From: Shiella aurantiaca
GTDB lineage: Bacteria; Bacteroidota; Bacteroidia; Cytophagales; Cyclobacteriaceae
DNA: 64,000 bases
Assembly: GCA_030412945.1 (NCBI GenBank)
Contig: JAUHJS010000010.1
Location: 1 to 64,000 of the forward strand
Reading direction: 5' to 3'
Part shown: positions 24,947 through 33,813 of the stretch, one piece after another
How the letters are laid out: every line of letters begins with the position of its first letter
Position numbering within the stretch: the first letter of the stretch is position 1
Position numbers and translations under genes: made by a program
Notes under the pieces: generated by a model
Database searches by the model: none
Told to the model about the DNA's origin: nothing
Seen by the model: only the letters and a program-made list of their open reading frames with translations

Positions 24947-25725
24947 AAAATCGGGGCAGTTATTGGCAATCCATAGGAAGTGCGTGGAAAACGCTCAGAA
25001 AAGGCTTGGCGCTTACTTGGTCGCATTTTCGTAAGGCGGTGCGTTCGAGAAAGCCAGTAGGTGTTGCCGATGCCAGCTATTTTGATTTGAAAGAGGGGAT
25101 TGTTACCCTTCAATATCCGCATGTACAGATTCCCGTGCCGGAGGTAGGGCGCTATAAACTACACAATGAGATTGACGATTGCATAGTGTGCGATAAATGC
25201 GCCAAGGTGTGTCCGGTGGATTGTATCGAGATAGAACCTGTGCGTGCGATGGAGGAAATTGGGCAGACCTCTGATGGCACTTCCAAACGCATTTATGCCG
25301 CTACTTTTACCATCGATATGGCCAAATGCTGCTTCTGCGGCTTGTGTACTACCGTTTGCCCTACGGAATGCCTCACCATGACAGATACCTACGATTTCAG
25401 TGAATACGATGTGGAGAAGCATGTTTTCCCTTTTGCAGAAATGACCCCACTGGAGATTTTGGAGAAAAAGCAAGCCTGGGAAGCCTATCAAGCACAAAAA
25501 GAAGCGACAAAAGCGGCTACTGCTAGTGCTGAAAGCTCAGAAAACAAAGCTCCCACGGCAGCCAAACCCGTATTCAAACCCAAAATGCCTGCTCCTAAAC
25601 CCGCAGCCTCAAGTCCGGAAGAGAAGCCCAAAGATGGGGAAGAGCCAGCCAAGCCCGTTTTCAAGCCTAAGCCAATCATGAAAATGCCGGTGATTAAAAA
25701 GAAAGAGGAGGGGGACGAATCATGA
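24943..25725 (+). CDS. nuoI: NADH-quinone oxidoreductase subunit I, with long C-terminal tail
   Basis: 260 residues. The ferredoxin-like core has two 4Fe-4S binding motifs: C80-C83-C86-C90-P and C129-C132-C135-C139-P, which bind clusters N6a and N6b that pass electrons towards the quinone. The start at 24943 overlaps the nuoH stop and gives the normal MKNRGSYWQSIGSAWKTL N-terminus. Odd is the tail: residues from about 180 form a low-complexity Ala/Lys/Pro-rich extension with repeated KPVFKPK and PKP elements. Most NuoI proteins end near residue 165-180. The tail is in frame and ends in an ATGA overlap with nuoJ, so it is not a sequencing error. Confidence 0.93.
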   Translation: MKNRGSYWQSIGSAWKTLRKGLALTWSHFRKAVRSRKPVGVADASYFDLKEGIVTLQYPHVQIPVPEVGRYKLHNEIDDCIVCDKCAKVCPVDCIEIEPVRAMEEIGQTSDGTSKRIYAATFTIDMAKCCFCGLCTTVCPTECLTMTDTYDFSEYDVEKHVFPFAEMTPLEILEKKQAWEAYQAQKEATKAATASAESSENKAPTAAKPVFKPKMPAPKPAASSPEEKPKDGEEPAKPVFKPKPIMKMPVIKKKEEGDES

Positions 25726-26219
25726 GTGTAGCGCAAGTACTTTTTTATGGATTGGCTGCATTGGTGCTCTTGGGCGCTTTAGCGATTTTGTTTTCGAAAA
25801 ATATTATCCGTGCGGCCTTTTTACTTATAGGCGTGTTGGTAGGCATTGCGGCTATTTACGCCTTATCAGGTGCTATGTTTTTGGCGGTGGCTCAGCTTAT
25901 GGTGTATGTGGGCGGCATATTGGTACTTTTGATTTTCGGGGTGATGCTCACGCATTCCTCCAAAGAAGCTACCCTTCGGGGTGGAAGCCATAATATATGG
26001 CTGGGCGGTTTCTTAGGTATATCCTTGTTTTTGGGGATGGTTTATACCTTGCTTAAGCAACCTTTCGAGACCAAACTCCCTACTGAAAATATTTGGCAAA
26101 GTACAGCTCAAATGGCTTGGCTTCTTGCCAGCGACTATCTATTGGTGTTTGAGCTTTTGGGTGTTTTGTTATTGCTCGCTTTGGTGGGCGCAGCCTTTGT
26201 TGTTCGTAAAAATATATGA
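25722..26219 (+). CDS. nuoJ: NADH-quinone oxidoreductase subunit J
   Basis: A 165-residue membrane subunit with five helices and the conserved LFSKNIIRAAFLLIGVLVGIAAIYALSG and VAQLMVYVGGILVLLIFGVMLT segments (about 55-80), the latter carrying the pi-bulge region important for proton translocation. It overlaps nuoI and nuoK by 4 bp each (ATGA), so translation is tightly coupled. Confidence 0.94.
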   Translation: MSVAQVLFYGLAALVLLGALAILFSKNIIRAAFLLIGVLVGIAAIYALSGAMFLAVAQLMVYVGGILVLLIFGVMLTHSSKEATLRGGSHNIWLGGFLGISLFLGMVYTLLKQPFETKLPTENIWQSTAQMAWLLASDYLLVFELLGVLLLLALVGAAFVVRKNI

Positions 26220-26518
26220 TTCCATTAAGTCACATATTGCTATTTTCTACGGCTCTGCTAGTAATAGGGCTGGTAATTATGCTGACCAAGAAAAACGCCA
26301 TTATGATGCTGATGGGGCTTGAGCTCATGCTGAATGCCTCTAATATCAATCTTGTGGCCTTTGGGAATTATTATGCTCACATGCAGGGAAGCACCTTTGC
26401 TTTGGTGGTAATGGTAGTGGCCGCGGCCGAAGTGGCAGTAGCATTGGCTATTATTACTAAGGTGTACCGATATTATAAAACCTCCGAGGTGGATCAGATT
26501 AACGATATTACAGATTGA
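26216..26518 (+). CDS. nuoK: NADH-quinone oxidoreductase subunit K
   Basis: The 100-residue protein has three membrane helices, with the conserved GLELMLNASNINLVAF (Glu in helix two, near residue 36) and MVVAAAEVAVALAIITKVYR (Glu near 70) segments. Both glutamates take part in proton pumping. It matches the family's usual length of about 100 and overlaps nuoJ and nuoL. Confidence 0.94.
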   Translation: MIPLSHILLFSTALLVIGLVIMLTKKNAIMMLMGLELMLNASNINLVAFGNYYAHMQGSTFALVVMVVAAAEVAVALAIITKVYRYYKTSEVDQINDITD

Positions 26519-28455
26519 CAGTGGCCAATTCCCTCGTATCCATAGCGCTCTTTTTAATCCTTGTTTTGCCGGTAGCAAGCATACTCTTGGCAAAATGGAA
26601 GCTGATGCCTCAAGTACAAACGTTACTCTTGGGGCTTACTTCGCTGTGTACCTTGTATCTGTTTGTAAGAGGGGAAGATGTACAGTTTGCCCACCCTTGG
26701 ATAGCGCTTGGTGATCTGCCCTTACACATAGGCTTTTGGCTAAACGATACCGCCCGTTGGATGCTGCTATTGGTACAGTTCATTGCTTTTTTGGTGATTT
26801 TGTATTCACAGGCTTATATGGCCGAAGACCGTGATAAGAATCGCTACTTTGCCTATTTGGGATTGTTTGTTTCGGCTATGTCGCTGCTGGTGGTGGCCAA
26901 TCATTTTCTGTTACTGTTTTTGGCTTGGGAACTGGTAGGCTTTAGCAGTTACCTCTTGATAGGCTTCTGGTGGGAGCGACCCTTAGCGGCTGCAGCTTCG
27001 CGTAAAGCTTTCTTGCTCAATCGGGTGGGAGATATAGGCTTGATTGTAGCCTTGGGTATACTTTTCTCCTTTCTGGGCGATATAGCATTTTCCGATTTGG
27101 CAGAAGTCGATTTATCTCTAATGCCTCATGGATGGCAAGTAGCTTTGGGCTTTGCCTTATTGGCAGCTGTGGCGGGTAAATCAGCTCAGTTTCCTTTGCA
27201 GGTTTGGTTGCCCGATGCCATGCAAGGGCCTACGCCCGCTTCGGCACTTATCCATGCGGCTACCATGGTGGCTGCGGGTGTGTATTTGTTAGTGCGGGTA
27301 TTTCCTTTGTTTACTGATGTAGTGCTCGATGGGATGCTGCTTCTAGGTACGTTTACAGCCCTTATTGGGGCTTTAAGCGCTTGTGTACAAACCGACATCA
27401 AAAAAGTGCTGGCCTATTCCACGGTTTCCCAATTGGGTATGATGGTGGCTGCGGTGGGGGCAGGAGCGCCCTCGGTGGCTTTTCTTCATTTAACTACCCA
27501 TGCGTTTTTTAAAGCGGCCTTATTCTTAGCTGCGGGAACGATTATTCATGGCTTGCATCATGTGCAGGAATACCATGGGCGCGATGTGCAAGACATGCGC
27601 CTGATGGGCGGATTGGGGAAACTATTTCCCATTACCCGAATTACGTTTATAGCAGCCACCTTATCCATCACAGCCTTTCCTTTTTTCAGCGGATTTGTAT
27701 CTAAAGAATACATTTTGCTGGCGGCATGGTCAGGAAACGGGCTTGCCAAGGGAGCTTTTATAGGACTTTTGCTCACAAGTTTGCTTACCGCCTACTATAT
27801 GTTCCGTCAGGTATTTATGATTTTTTATGGCCGCAATCGCTTGGACGCGGAGGCAGCGGAGCATTCTTTAGAGCCCATCAGCATGCGTATTCCTTTATTG
27901 ATACTTGGCGCAGCCTCAACCGGATTTTTCTTTGCATGGAATCCTTTCCAGTGGCAAACGGGCTGGCTCTTTGGGCGACTGACTTTTTTACAGACCATCT
28001 CCTTTCATCATACGGGTGTGCTTGTAGCCGGACTTGCCGCTACTTTTCTAGGAAGTGTTTGGGCGTTTATGCAATTTAAAAAATCTGCACAATTGACTGA
28101 TAGTGAGGTGTCCCTTACTTCAATTCAAAAGACTTTGCTGGCCAGTTTTTATTGGGATGCGGTGCTAACAGGGCTTTATCGTAAAGTTGTACTTCCACTT
28201 AGCCGCAGCCTGTACCGATTCGATAAGCGGGTAATTGATGGGATAATCCATGGATTGGGCAAAGGTCCGGTGGTTATTGCGCATATCAATGCCTGGCTCG
28301 ATCGATGGGTGGTGGATGGAATACTTCATGTAGGAAGCCGACTGATTTACAGAATTGGAAAATGGGTGGGGCAATGGCAACGAGGTACGGTTTCCGGTTT
28401 TTTGGTGGCTTTTGTTTGTTGCTTGCTCATGCTGATGGTTTGGTTATTATTTTAA
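26515..28455 (+). CDS. nuoL: NADH-quinone oxidoreductase subunit L
   Basis: A 646-residue antiporter-like subunit. Conserved elements include LAWELVGFSSYLLIGFWWERP (near 140), AAVAGKSAQFPLQVWLPDAMQGPTPASALIHAATMVAAGVYL (about 218-262) and DIKKVLAYSTVSQLG (near 295). The lateral helix and last membrane span occupy the C-terminal ~150 residues. It pumps protons at the distal end of the membrane arm. The frame starts TTG at 26515, overlapping the nuoK stop, or at GTG 26521; no ATG is available near the normal N-terminus. Confidence 0.94.
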   Translation: MTVANSLVSIALFLILVLPVASILLAKWKLMPQVQTLLLGLTSLCTLYLFVRGEDVQFAHPWIALGDLPLHIGFWLNDTARWMLLLVQFIAFLVILYSQAYMAEDRDKNRYFAYLGLFVSAMSLLVVANHFLLLFLAWELVGFSSYLLIGFWWERPLAAAASRKAFLLNRVGDIGLIVALGILFSFLGDIAFSDLAEVDLSLMPHGWQVALGFALLAAVAGKSAQFPLQVWLPDAMQGPTPASALIHAATMVAAGVYLLVRVFPLFTDVVLDGMLLLGTFTALIGALSACVQTDIKKVLAYSTVSQLGMMVAAVGAGAPSVAFLHLTTHAFFKAALFLAAGTIIHGLHHVQEYHGRDVQDMRLMGGLGKLFPITRITFIAATLSITAFPFFSGFVSKEYILLAAWSGNGLAKGAFIGLLLTSLLTAYYMFRQVFMIFYGRNRLDAEAAEHSLEPISMRIPLLILGAASTGFFFAWNPFQWQTGWLFGRLTFLQTISFHHTGVLVAGLAATFLGSVWAFMQFKKSAQLTDSEVSLTSIQKTLLASFYWDAVLTGLYRKVVLPLSRSLYRFDKRVIDGIIHGLGKGPVVIAHINAWLDRWVVDGILHVGSRLIYRIGKWVGQWQRGTVSGFLVAFVCCLLMLMVWLLF

Positions 28456-28464
28456 TAAAACGAT

Positions 28465-30183
28465 ATGTATCAATCGCTACTGACACTTTTATTCCTCATA
28501 CCGCTGCTGGCCGCTTTGATTATTGCTTTGCTTCCGCAGTCGCTGAGGCCGTATTATAAAATCATCACCACGAGTAGCTTGGGCTTTTCTTTGGCGTGTG
28601 CTATTGCCCTTTTGTGGGGATTTGATAGTAATGCCATAGGTTATCAGTTTTATGAGAAGGTGCAATGGTTTGGTCTTTCGCTTGGTAGTTTAGGTAAAGT
28701 ACAGGTAAACTACGAATTAGGCGTGGACGGCATCAGTGCGATGTTGGTATTTTTGAGCGCCTTGATTTTATTGATTGGGGCAGTTTCTTCCTGGGAAATC
28801 GATAAGCAGGAAAAAGGATTTTATGCCCTCTACCTTCTTTTAAGCGCCAGTATTTTTGGATGTTTTATCGCGCTGGATTTCTTTCTGTTTTACGTGTTTT
28901 TCGAGTTTATGCTCTTGCCCATGTATTTTCTTATTGGGCTTTGGGGTGGACCGAAGCGGGAATATGCTTCCATTAAGTTCTTCCTCTACACCTTGGCAGG
29001 TTCTCTCTTGATTTTACTGGTGATGATTGCGCTTTCTCTATCTGTGATTGACCCGGTGGCTACCGGACAAGAAATGGGATTGAGTGCCACCGAGGCCTTT
29101 GAACAAATAAAAAATACGCAAGGGCAACTACAGAAATACCAAATAGTGGCCGAAAACCAAGTGCATACCTTTTCCTTGCTTTGGATGAACGATGCTACAA
29201 ATTTTGTGCCCCGCAGTGCGCTGAGCATGGTGGGTGGTTTGCAGTTTTGGGGACAACATGCCCGTCTATGGGCTTTCTTGGCCTTGTTGATTGGCTTTGC
29301 CATCAAATTGCCTTCTGTGCCATTCCATACATGGCTTCCTGATGCGCACGTGGAGGCACCCACCTCTATCTCGGTAGTATTGGCAGGGGTATTATTGAAG
29401 ATTGGTGCGTACGGGATTATTCGTTTTGCTTACGGAATTTTCCCTGAAGGAGCCTTGTACTACTCCGAGTGGATAGCAGGATTGGGTGTATTATCCATTC
29501 TGTATGGAGCACTCAATGCACTGGCAATGAAAGATTTGAAAAAGATGGTGGCCTATTCCTCCGTTTCCCACATGGGCTATGTGCTATTGGGCTTGGCCAC
29601 ACTTACCATAGAAGGGGTTTCGGGGGCTGTTTATCAAATGATAAGCCACGGGTTTATTTCTCCTTTATTATTCCTTTTGGTTGGGGTGCTTTATCTGCGT
29701 ACGCATAACCGCTCGATTGAAGATTACCGCGGCTTGGCGAGCCGCATGCCTGTGTTTACCTTCTTTGTGATAGTGGCCTTTTTTGCTTCTTCCGGTTTGC
29801 CGGGTTTGGCCGGGTTTATTGGGGAAATCCTGATTTACCTCGGAGCTTTTAAGTCGGCAGGCGGAAATGCCATGGTGCCATATTGGATGGCACTTTTGGC
29901 TACATTGGGACTGGTGCTCGGGGCTGCGTATTATTTATGGACGCTTCAACGCATGTTTTTTGGTGCTTTCTGGACGCGCAAGCCCGAATGGGAGCCATTG
30001 CTTGGCAAACTCAGCCTTCGCGAATACCTCATGTTTGTACCGCTTTTAATGGGAATCTTGCTTCTAGGTATTTTTCCTTCATTGATTTTGGACATAATTT
30101 CCACTTCTGTTGGGCATTTTGTGGAAAGCACGCTGCAAGTAGGAGAAGAGAATTTACGCCAACTAGCCAAATTCATTCGATAA
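28465..30183 (+). CDS. nuoM: NADH-quinone oxidoreductase subunit M
   Basis: 572 residues, antiporter-like, with GVDGISAMLVFLSALILLIG (about 89-108), the YVFFEFMLLPMYFLIGLWGG segment with the key Glu near 148, the FHTWLPDAHVEAPTSISVVLAGVLLKIGAYG segment and KMVAYSSVSHMG (near 360). A soluble loop between about 200 and 255 is longer than usual and probably faces the periplasm or cytoplasm between helices. It is 9 bp after nuoL and 1 bp before nuoN. Confidence 0.94.
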   Translation: MYQSLLTLLFLIPLLAALIIALLPQSLRPYYKIITTSSLGFSLACAIALLWGFDSNAIGYQFYEKVQWFGLSLGSLGKVQVNYELGVDGISAMLVFLSALILLIGAVSSWEIDKQEKGFYALYLLLSASIFGCFIALDFFLFYVFFEFMLLPMYFLIGLWGGPKREYASIKFFLYTLAGSLLILLVMIALSLSVIDPVATGQEMGLSATEAFEQIKNTQGQLQKYQIVAENQVHTFSLLWMNDATNFVPRSALSMVGGLQFWGQHARLWAFLALLIGFAIKLPSVPFHTWLPDAHVEAPTSISVVLAGVLLKIGAYGIIRFAYGIFPEGALYYSEWIAGLGVLSILYGALNALAMKDLKKMVAYSSVSHMGYVLLGLATLTIEGVSGAVYQMISHGFISPLLFLLVGVLYLRTHNRSIEDYRGLASRMPVFTFFVIVAFFASSGLPGLAGFIGEILIYLGAFKSAGGNAMVPYWMALLATLGLVLGAAYYLWTLQRMFFGAFWTRKPEWEPLLGKLSLREYLMFVPLLMGILLLGIFPSLILDIISTSVGHFVESTLQVGEENLRQLAKFIR

Positions 30184-30184
30184 T

Positions 30185-31684
30185 ATGGAGCGGCTCTTAC
30201 CTTTTTTAGATTCCGTTCCGGAAGCCCTCAAAGGACTTTTGCCTGAAATGCTGCTTCTTGGCGGTATTTTGCTCGTCTTGTTGATTGGCATGGGCAAGCA
30301 AATTCGCCCGAAGCTACTAGCCGCTGTGAGCGTATTGGTACTGCTAGGGTATCTGGCTTTATTGCTTCCTGTTTCGATAGATACTACCCAAGCGATGGGA
30401 CTAGGACTTGGCGTAGCGGATGGCTTGGGATGGTTTTTACGAATTCTGGTAGGTGCAGCCGCTTTGCTTACGGTATTAATTAGCCTGAGCAGTACAGAAC
30501 AAGAAGGCTCCTATGCCCAGCAGGCGGAATATTACGCCTTGGTGTTGGCCATGTGCTTGGCAGGTGCATTGGTGGCGGTTTCTACGCATTTATTATTGCT
30601 TTTTGTAGCCATTGAGTTTTTATCCATAGGTGGCTATTTGCTTACCCAATTCCACTTTACCGCCAAAAGTGCCGAGGCTTCTATGAAGTATATACTTTTT
30701 GGGGCAGCGGTATCGGCTATCAGCTTGTTTGGCATTAGTTTGTTATATGGGTTTACAGGAACGCTCGACCTTAATTCCTACGATTTCATTCGAGGACTTC
30801 TTTCTTCTGCATCCTTGCCTGTGCTTCTTGCGGCATTTTTGGTGATAGGGGGTATGCTTTTTAAAATGGCAGCCGTACCGTATCATTTTTGGATGCCCGA
30901 TGTGCTCAGTCATACGCCTGTACCCATTGCGGCCTTATTGGCCACGCTCCCCAAGTTGGCGGTATTGGGTATTTTGGTGCGCTTGGTTAAGCGGCTAGAT
31001 GATGTGAGCTTGATTTTTGTGGATGCTGCGGTAGACTGGCAGGCTATCTTAGCCGTAATAGCCCTACTCACTTTGCTGGTGGGAAATTTGGCCGCCTTGT
31101 ACCAAACTCAGCTCAAGCGATTATTGGCCTATTCCTCCATCGCTCATGTGGGTTTTCTTTTGGCGGCTATTGCCTGTTTTTCCTCCTTAGGTATCCAAAG
31201 TTTATTGTTTTATGGGCTTATGTATGTGATAGCCACCTATGCAGCCTTTTTGATGAGTCGCTCGGCTGATACGCATCAATTAATTTTGATTAAAGATTTA
31301 ACAGCTGTGGGACGTACCCATCCATGGCAAGGCGTTTTGTGGACTATTACGGTAATGGCCCTAATCGGCTTACCGCCAAGTCTCGGTTTTACGGCTAAGG
31401 TATTGGTATTTAGTGCCCTGTGGGAGAGTATCCAAAATTACTATCATCCGTGGCTTTGGGCGCTTTTATTGGTAAGCATAGGCGCTACTGTGTTGTCTTT
31501 ATTTTACTATTTGCGCATTCCGTACTATTTGTATTTCAAAGGTCCGGCCATCCATCTTTCGGGCAATAAAATGAGTAAAATAGATATTTGGATTGGCACT
31601 TTTCTTTGTTTCTTACTGTTACTAGGATTCCTCATGCCCAATGGCTTGTTGGAACTAATATATCGTGTTAAATTTGCTTTCTAA
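30185..31684 (+). CDS. nuoN: NADH-quinone oxidoreductase subunit N
   Basis: A 499-residue antiporter-like subunit with FVAIEFLSIGGYLLTQFHFTAKSAEASMKYILFGA near 138-173, LFKMAAVPYHFWMPDVLSHTPVPIAALLATLPKLAVLGIL near 220-260 and LKRLLAYSSIAHVGFLLAAI near 310. It completes the membrane arm (H, J-N) encoded here. It is the last operon member; the purF gene follows 15 bp later on the same strand, with no terminator seen between. Confidence 0.94.
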   Translation: MERLLPFLDSVPEALKGLLPEMLLLGGILLVLLIGMGKQIRPKLLAAVSVLVLLGYLALLLPVSIDTTQAMGLGLGVADGLGWFLRILVGAAALLTVLISLSSTEQEGSYAQQAEYYALVLAMCLAGALVAVSTHLLLLFVAIEFLSIGGYLLTQFHFTAKSAEASMKYILFGAAVSAISLFGISLLYGFTGTLDLNSYDFIRGLLSSASLPVLLAAFLVIGGMLFKMAAVPYHFWMPDVLSHTPVPIAALLATLPKLAVLGILVRLVKRLDDVSLIFVDAAVDWQAILAVIALLTLLVGNLAALYQTQLKRLLAYSSIAHVGFLLAAIACFSSLGIQSLLFYGLMYVIATYAAFLMSRSADTHQLILIKDLTAVGRTHPWQGVLWTITVMALIGLPPSLGFTAKVLVFSALWESIQNYYHPWLWALLLVSIGATVLSLFYYLRIPYYLYFKGPAIHLSGNKMSKIDIWIGTFLCFLLLLGFLMPNGLLELIYRVKFAF

Positions 31685-31699
31685 TTACAAGGCCTCCTC

Positions 31700-33589
31700 A
31701 TGAGCGACAGTATAAAACACGAGTGCGGTATTGCACTTCTGCGTTTGCGCAAACCTCTACAATATTATATTGATAAGTACGGTACGCCTACTTATGCCAT
31801 TAGCAAAATGTATTTGCTGATGGAAAAACAGCACAACCGAGGACAAGATGGAGCCGGAATCGCCAATATCAAAATTGACGTGAATCCCGGCTCTCGTTAT
31901 ATCAGCCGCTACCGCTCGGTGAGTTCTAGGGCCATTCCCAAGATTTTCCAGAAGATTGGGAAGAAGTACAAAAAGAGCCTGAAAGAAGGTGGTAAGGCCA
32001 ATTATAAGAATGCTCAGTGGCTGAAAGAACAGGTAGCTTTTTCGGGTGAACTGTGGCTCGGTCATCTGCGCTATGGTACGCACGGTGTGAACTCAATCGA
32101 GACATGCCATCCGTTTTTGCGCCAAAACAACTGGCGTAGCCGTAATCTCGTGATGGCAGGCAACTTCAACATGACCAATGTGGATCAGCTTTTTGATGTG
32201 TTGGTACAGCTTGGTCAGCACCCTAAAGAGAAGGCTGATACCGTAACGGTGATGGAGAAAATCGGACATTTCTTGGATGAAGAAAATCAGCGGATTTTCG
32301 ATAAGTACAAAGACCAATATTCCAATCAGGAAATTACCCATATTATTGAAGAAGAGCTGGATATACAGCGCATTTTGCGTAGGTCGTGCAAAGATTTTGA
32401 TGGTGGCTATGCCATGGCCGGCCTTATTGGTTCGGGTGCGGCCTTTGTAGCGCGCGATCCATCAGGTATTCGTCCGGCTTATTACTATGCCGATGACGAA
32501 ATAGTAGTGGTAGCTTCTGAAAAACCCGCTATAAAAACCGCATTCAATATAGACTATAACCAAATCCGTGAGATTGAGCCGGGCCATGCCCTTATCATTA
32601 AAAAGAACGGAGAATATGGCCAATATCAGTTTATTGAGCCTTTGACTAAAACGCCTTGTAGCTTTGAGCGTATTTATTTCTCTCGTGGCTCTGATCAGGA
32701 CATCTACCACGAAAGAAAAAAACTGGGAAGATTGCTCATTCCTCAAATTCTGAAAACACTCAATTCCGATTTAAAAAATACCGTTTTCTCCTACATTCCG
32801 AATACAGCCGAAACGGCCTTTTTAGGGATGGTAGAAGGGCTGGAAGATTTCTTGAGCAACCAAAGGAAGGATATTATCTTGGATGGTAAACCCCATGTAG
32901 ATAGTCTAGAGGAAATCTTGAATTTCCGCCCACGTGTAGAAAAATTGGTAATAAAAGATGCCAAGCTGCGCACCTTCATTACCGATGACGACCACCGCGA
33001 TGAAATGGTGGCACACGTATACGATACCACCTATGAGGTAATTAATAAAAAAACCGACACGCTGGTGGTGATAGACGATTCCATCGTGCGCGGAACTACC
33101 TTGGAGAAAAGCATCCTAAAAATGCTCGACCGCTTGGAGCCCAAGAAAATTGTGATTGTATCTTCTGCACCGCAAATCCGCTACCCTGACTGCTATGGTA
33201 TCGACATGTCGCGATTGAAAGACTTTGTGGCCTTTAGAGCTGCGATTGTGCTGATTAAGGAACGTGGTATGGAAGAATTGCTGGACGAGGTGTACGAGGC
33301 CTGTAAGCATGCGGTAGAAACGGGAGAAGCGGTAAATCATGTGCAAAAAATTTATGCTCCATTTACCGATGAGGAAATTTCTCAAAAAATCGCCCAGATT
33401 ATCCGCCCATCGGATATCAAGGCCGAAGTAGAGGTGGTGTATCAAACCGTACCTAATCTGCATAAGGCTTGTCCTAATCATAAAGGCGACTGGTATTTCA
33501 CTGGAAACTTCCCTACGCCAGGTGGTAATAAGGTGGTAAATAAAGCCTTTATGTACTACATGGAAGGCAAGACGGTACGCGCGTATTAA
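31700..33589 (+). CDS. Amidophosphoribosyltransferase (long PurF-like form)
   Basis: A 629-residue class II glutamine amidotransferase with catalytic Cys9 (KHECGIALLRL), the QHNRGQDGAGIA motif near 44-55 and GHLRYGTHG near 119, fused to a phosphoribosyltransferase domain with the PRPP loop VVIDDSIVRGTTLEKS near 456-471. It would make phosphoribosylamine in purine synthesis. It is about 120-150 residues longer than standard PurF, with extra segments in the glutaminase part (LKEGGKANYKNAQW, DKADTVTVMEK). It resembles the long PurF-like protein many Bacteroidota carry beside a standard purF. Eight Cys residues before the N-terminal catalytic Cys suggests no propeptide is missing, so the Cys is exposed after removal of only a short leader. 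Whether it is the main purF is unclear. Confidence 0.85.
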   Translation: MSDSIKHECGIALLRLRKPLQYYIDKYGTPTYAISKMYLLMEKQHNRGQDGAGIANIKIDVNPGSRYISRYRSVSSRAIPKIFQKIGKKYKKSLKEGGKANYKNAQWLKEQVAFSGELWLGHLRYGTHGVNSIETCHPFLRQNNWRSRNLVMAGNFNMTNVDQLFDVLVQLGQHPKEKADTVTVMEKIGHFLDEENQRIFDKYKDQYSNQEITHIIEEELDIQRILRRSCKDFDGGYAMAGLIGSGAAFVARDPSGIRPAYYYADDEIVVVASEKPAIKTAFNIDYNQIREIEPGHALIIKKNGEYGQYQFIEPLTKTPCSFERIYFSRGSDQDIYHERKKLGRLLIPQILKTLNSDLKNTVFSYIPNTAETAFLGMVEGLEDFLSNQRKDIILDGKPHVDSLEEILNFRPRVEKLVIKDAKLRTFITDDDHRDEMVAHVYDTTYEVINKKTDTLVVIDDSIVRGTTLEKSILKMLDRLEPKKIVIVSSAPQIRYPDCYGIDMSRLKDFVAFRAAIVLIKERGMEELLDEVYEACKHAVETGEAVNHVQKIYAPFTDEEISQKIAQIIRPSDIKAEVEVVYQTVPNLHKACPNHKGDWYFTGNFPTPGGNKVVNKAFMYYMEGKTVRAY

Positions 33590-33626
33590 GCATCTTATCT
33601 AGTCGTGCGCATCCTTATAAAAAGAG

Positions 33627-33813
33627 ATGATTAAACTAATATTAGCTTCTATTTTTAGTTTAATACTTTCGAGCAGGATTTATGCCCAAACGACAAGGGA
33701 CTGGACGACCTTAACTGTTGAAAAGGGGTATCTATTACTGAAAAATATATTGAGAGCAGAATAAATATTGATGGCAATAACAAGGTGCGTTTCTTGTTCA
33801 TTCATTCTCATGG
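33627..33813 (+). pseudogene. Broken secreted-protein gene next to the AbiE pair
   Basis: A start at 33627 gives a signal peptide (MIKLILASIFSLILSSRIYAQ) and then TTRDWTTLTVEKG before a stop at 33762-33764. Changing frame at the GGGG near 33725 continues as VSITEKYIESRINIDGNNKV and runs to the AbiE boundary. This suggests a frameshift plus truncation of a once longer secreted protein. It follows purF by 37 bp. Confidence 0.55.

Noticed and set aside
25480..25725. NuoI tail as a frameshift artefact
   Set aside because: The tail keeps one frame with a regular amino acid pattern up to an ATGA overlap with nuoJ.
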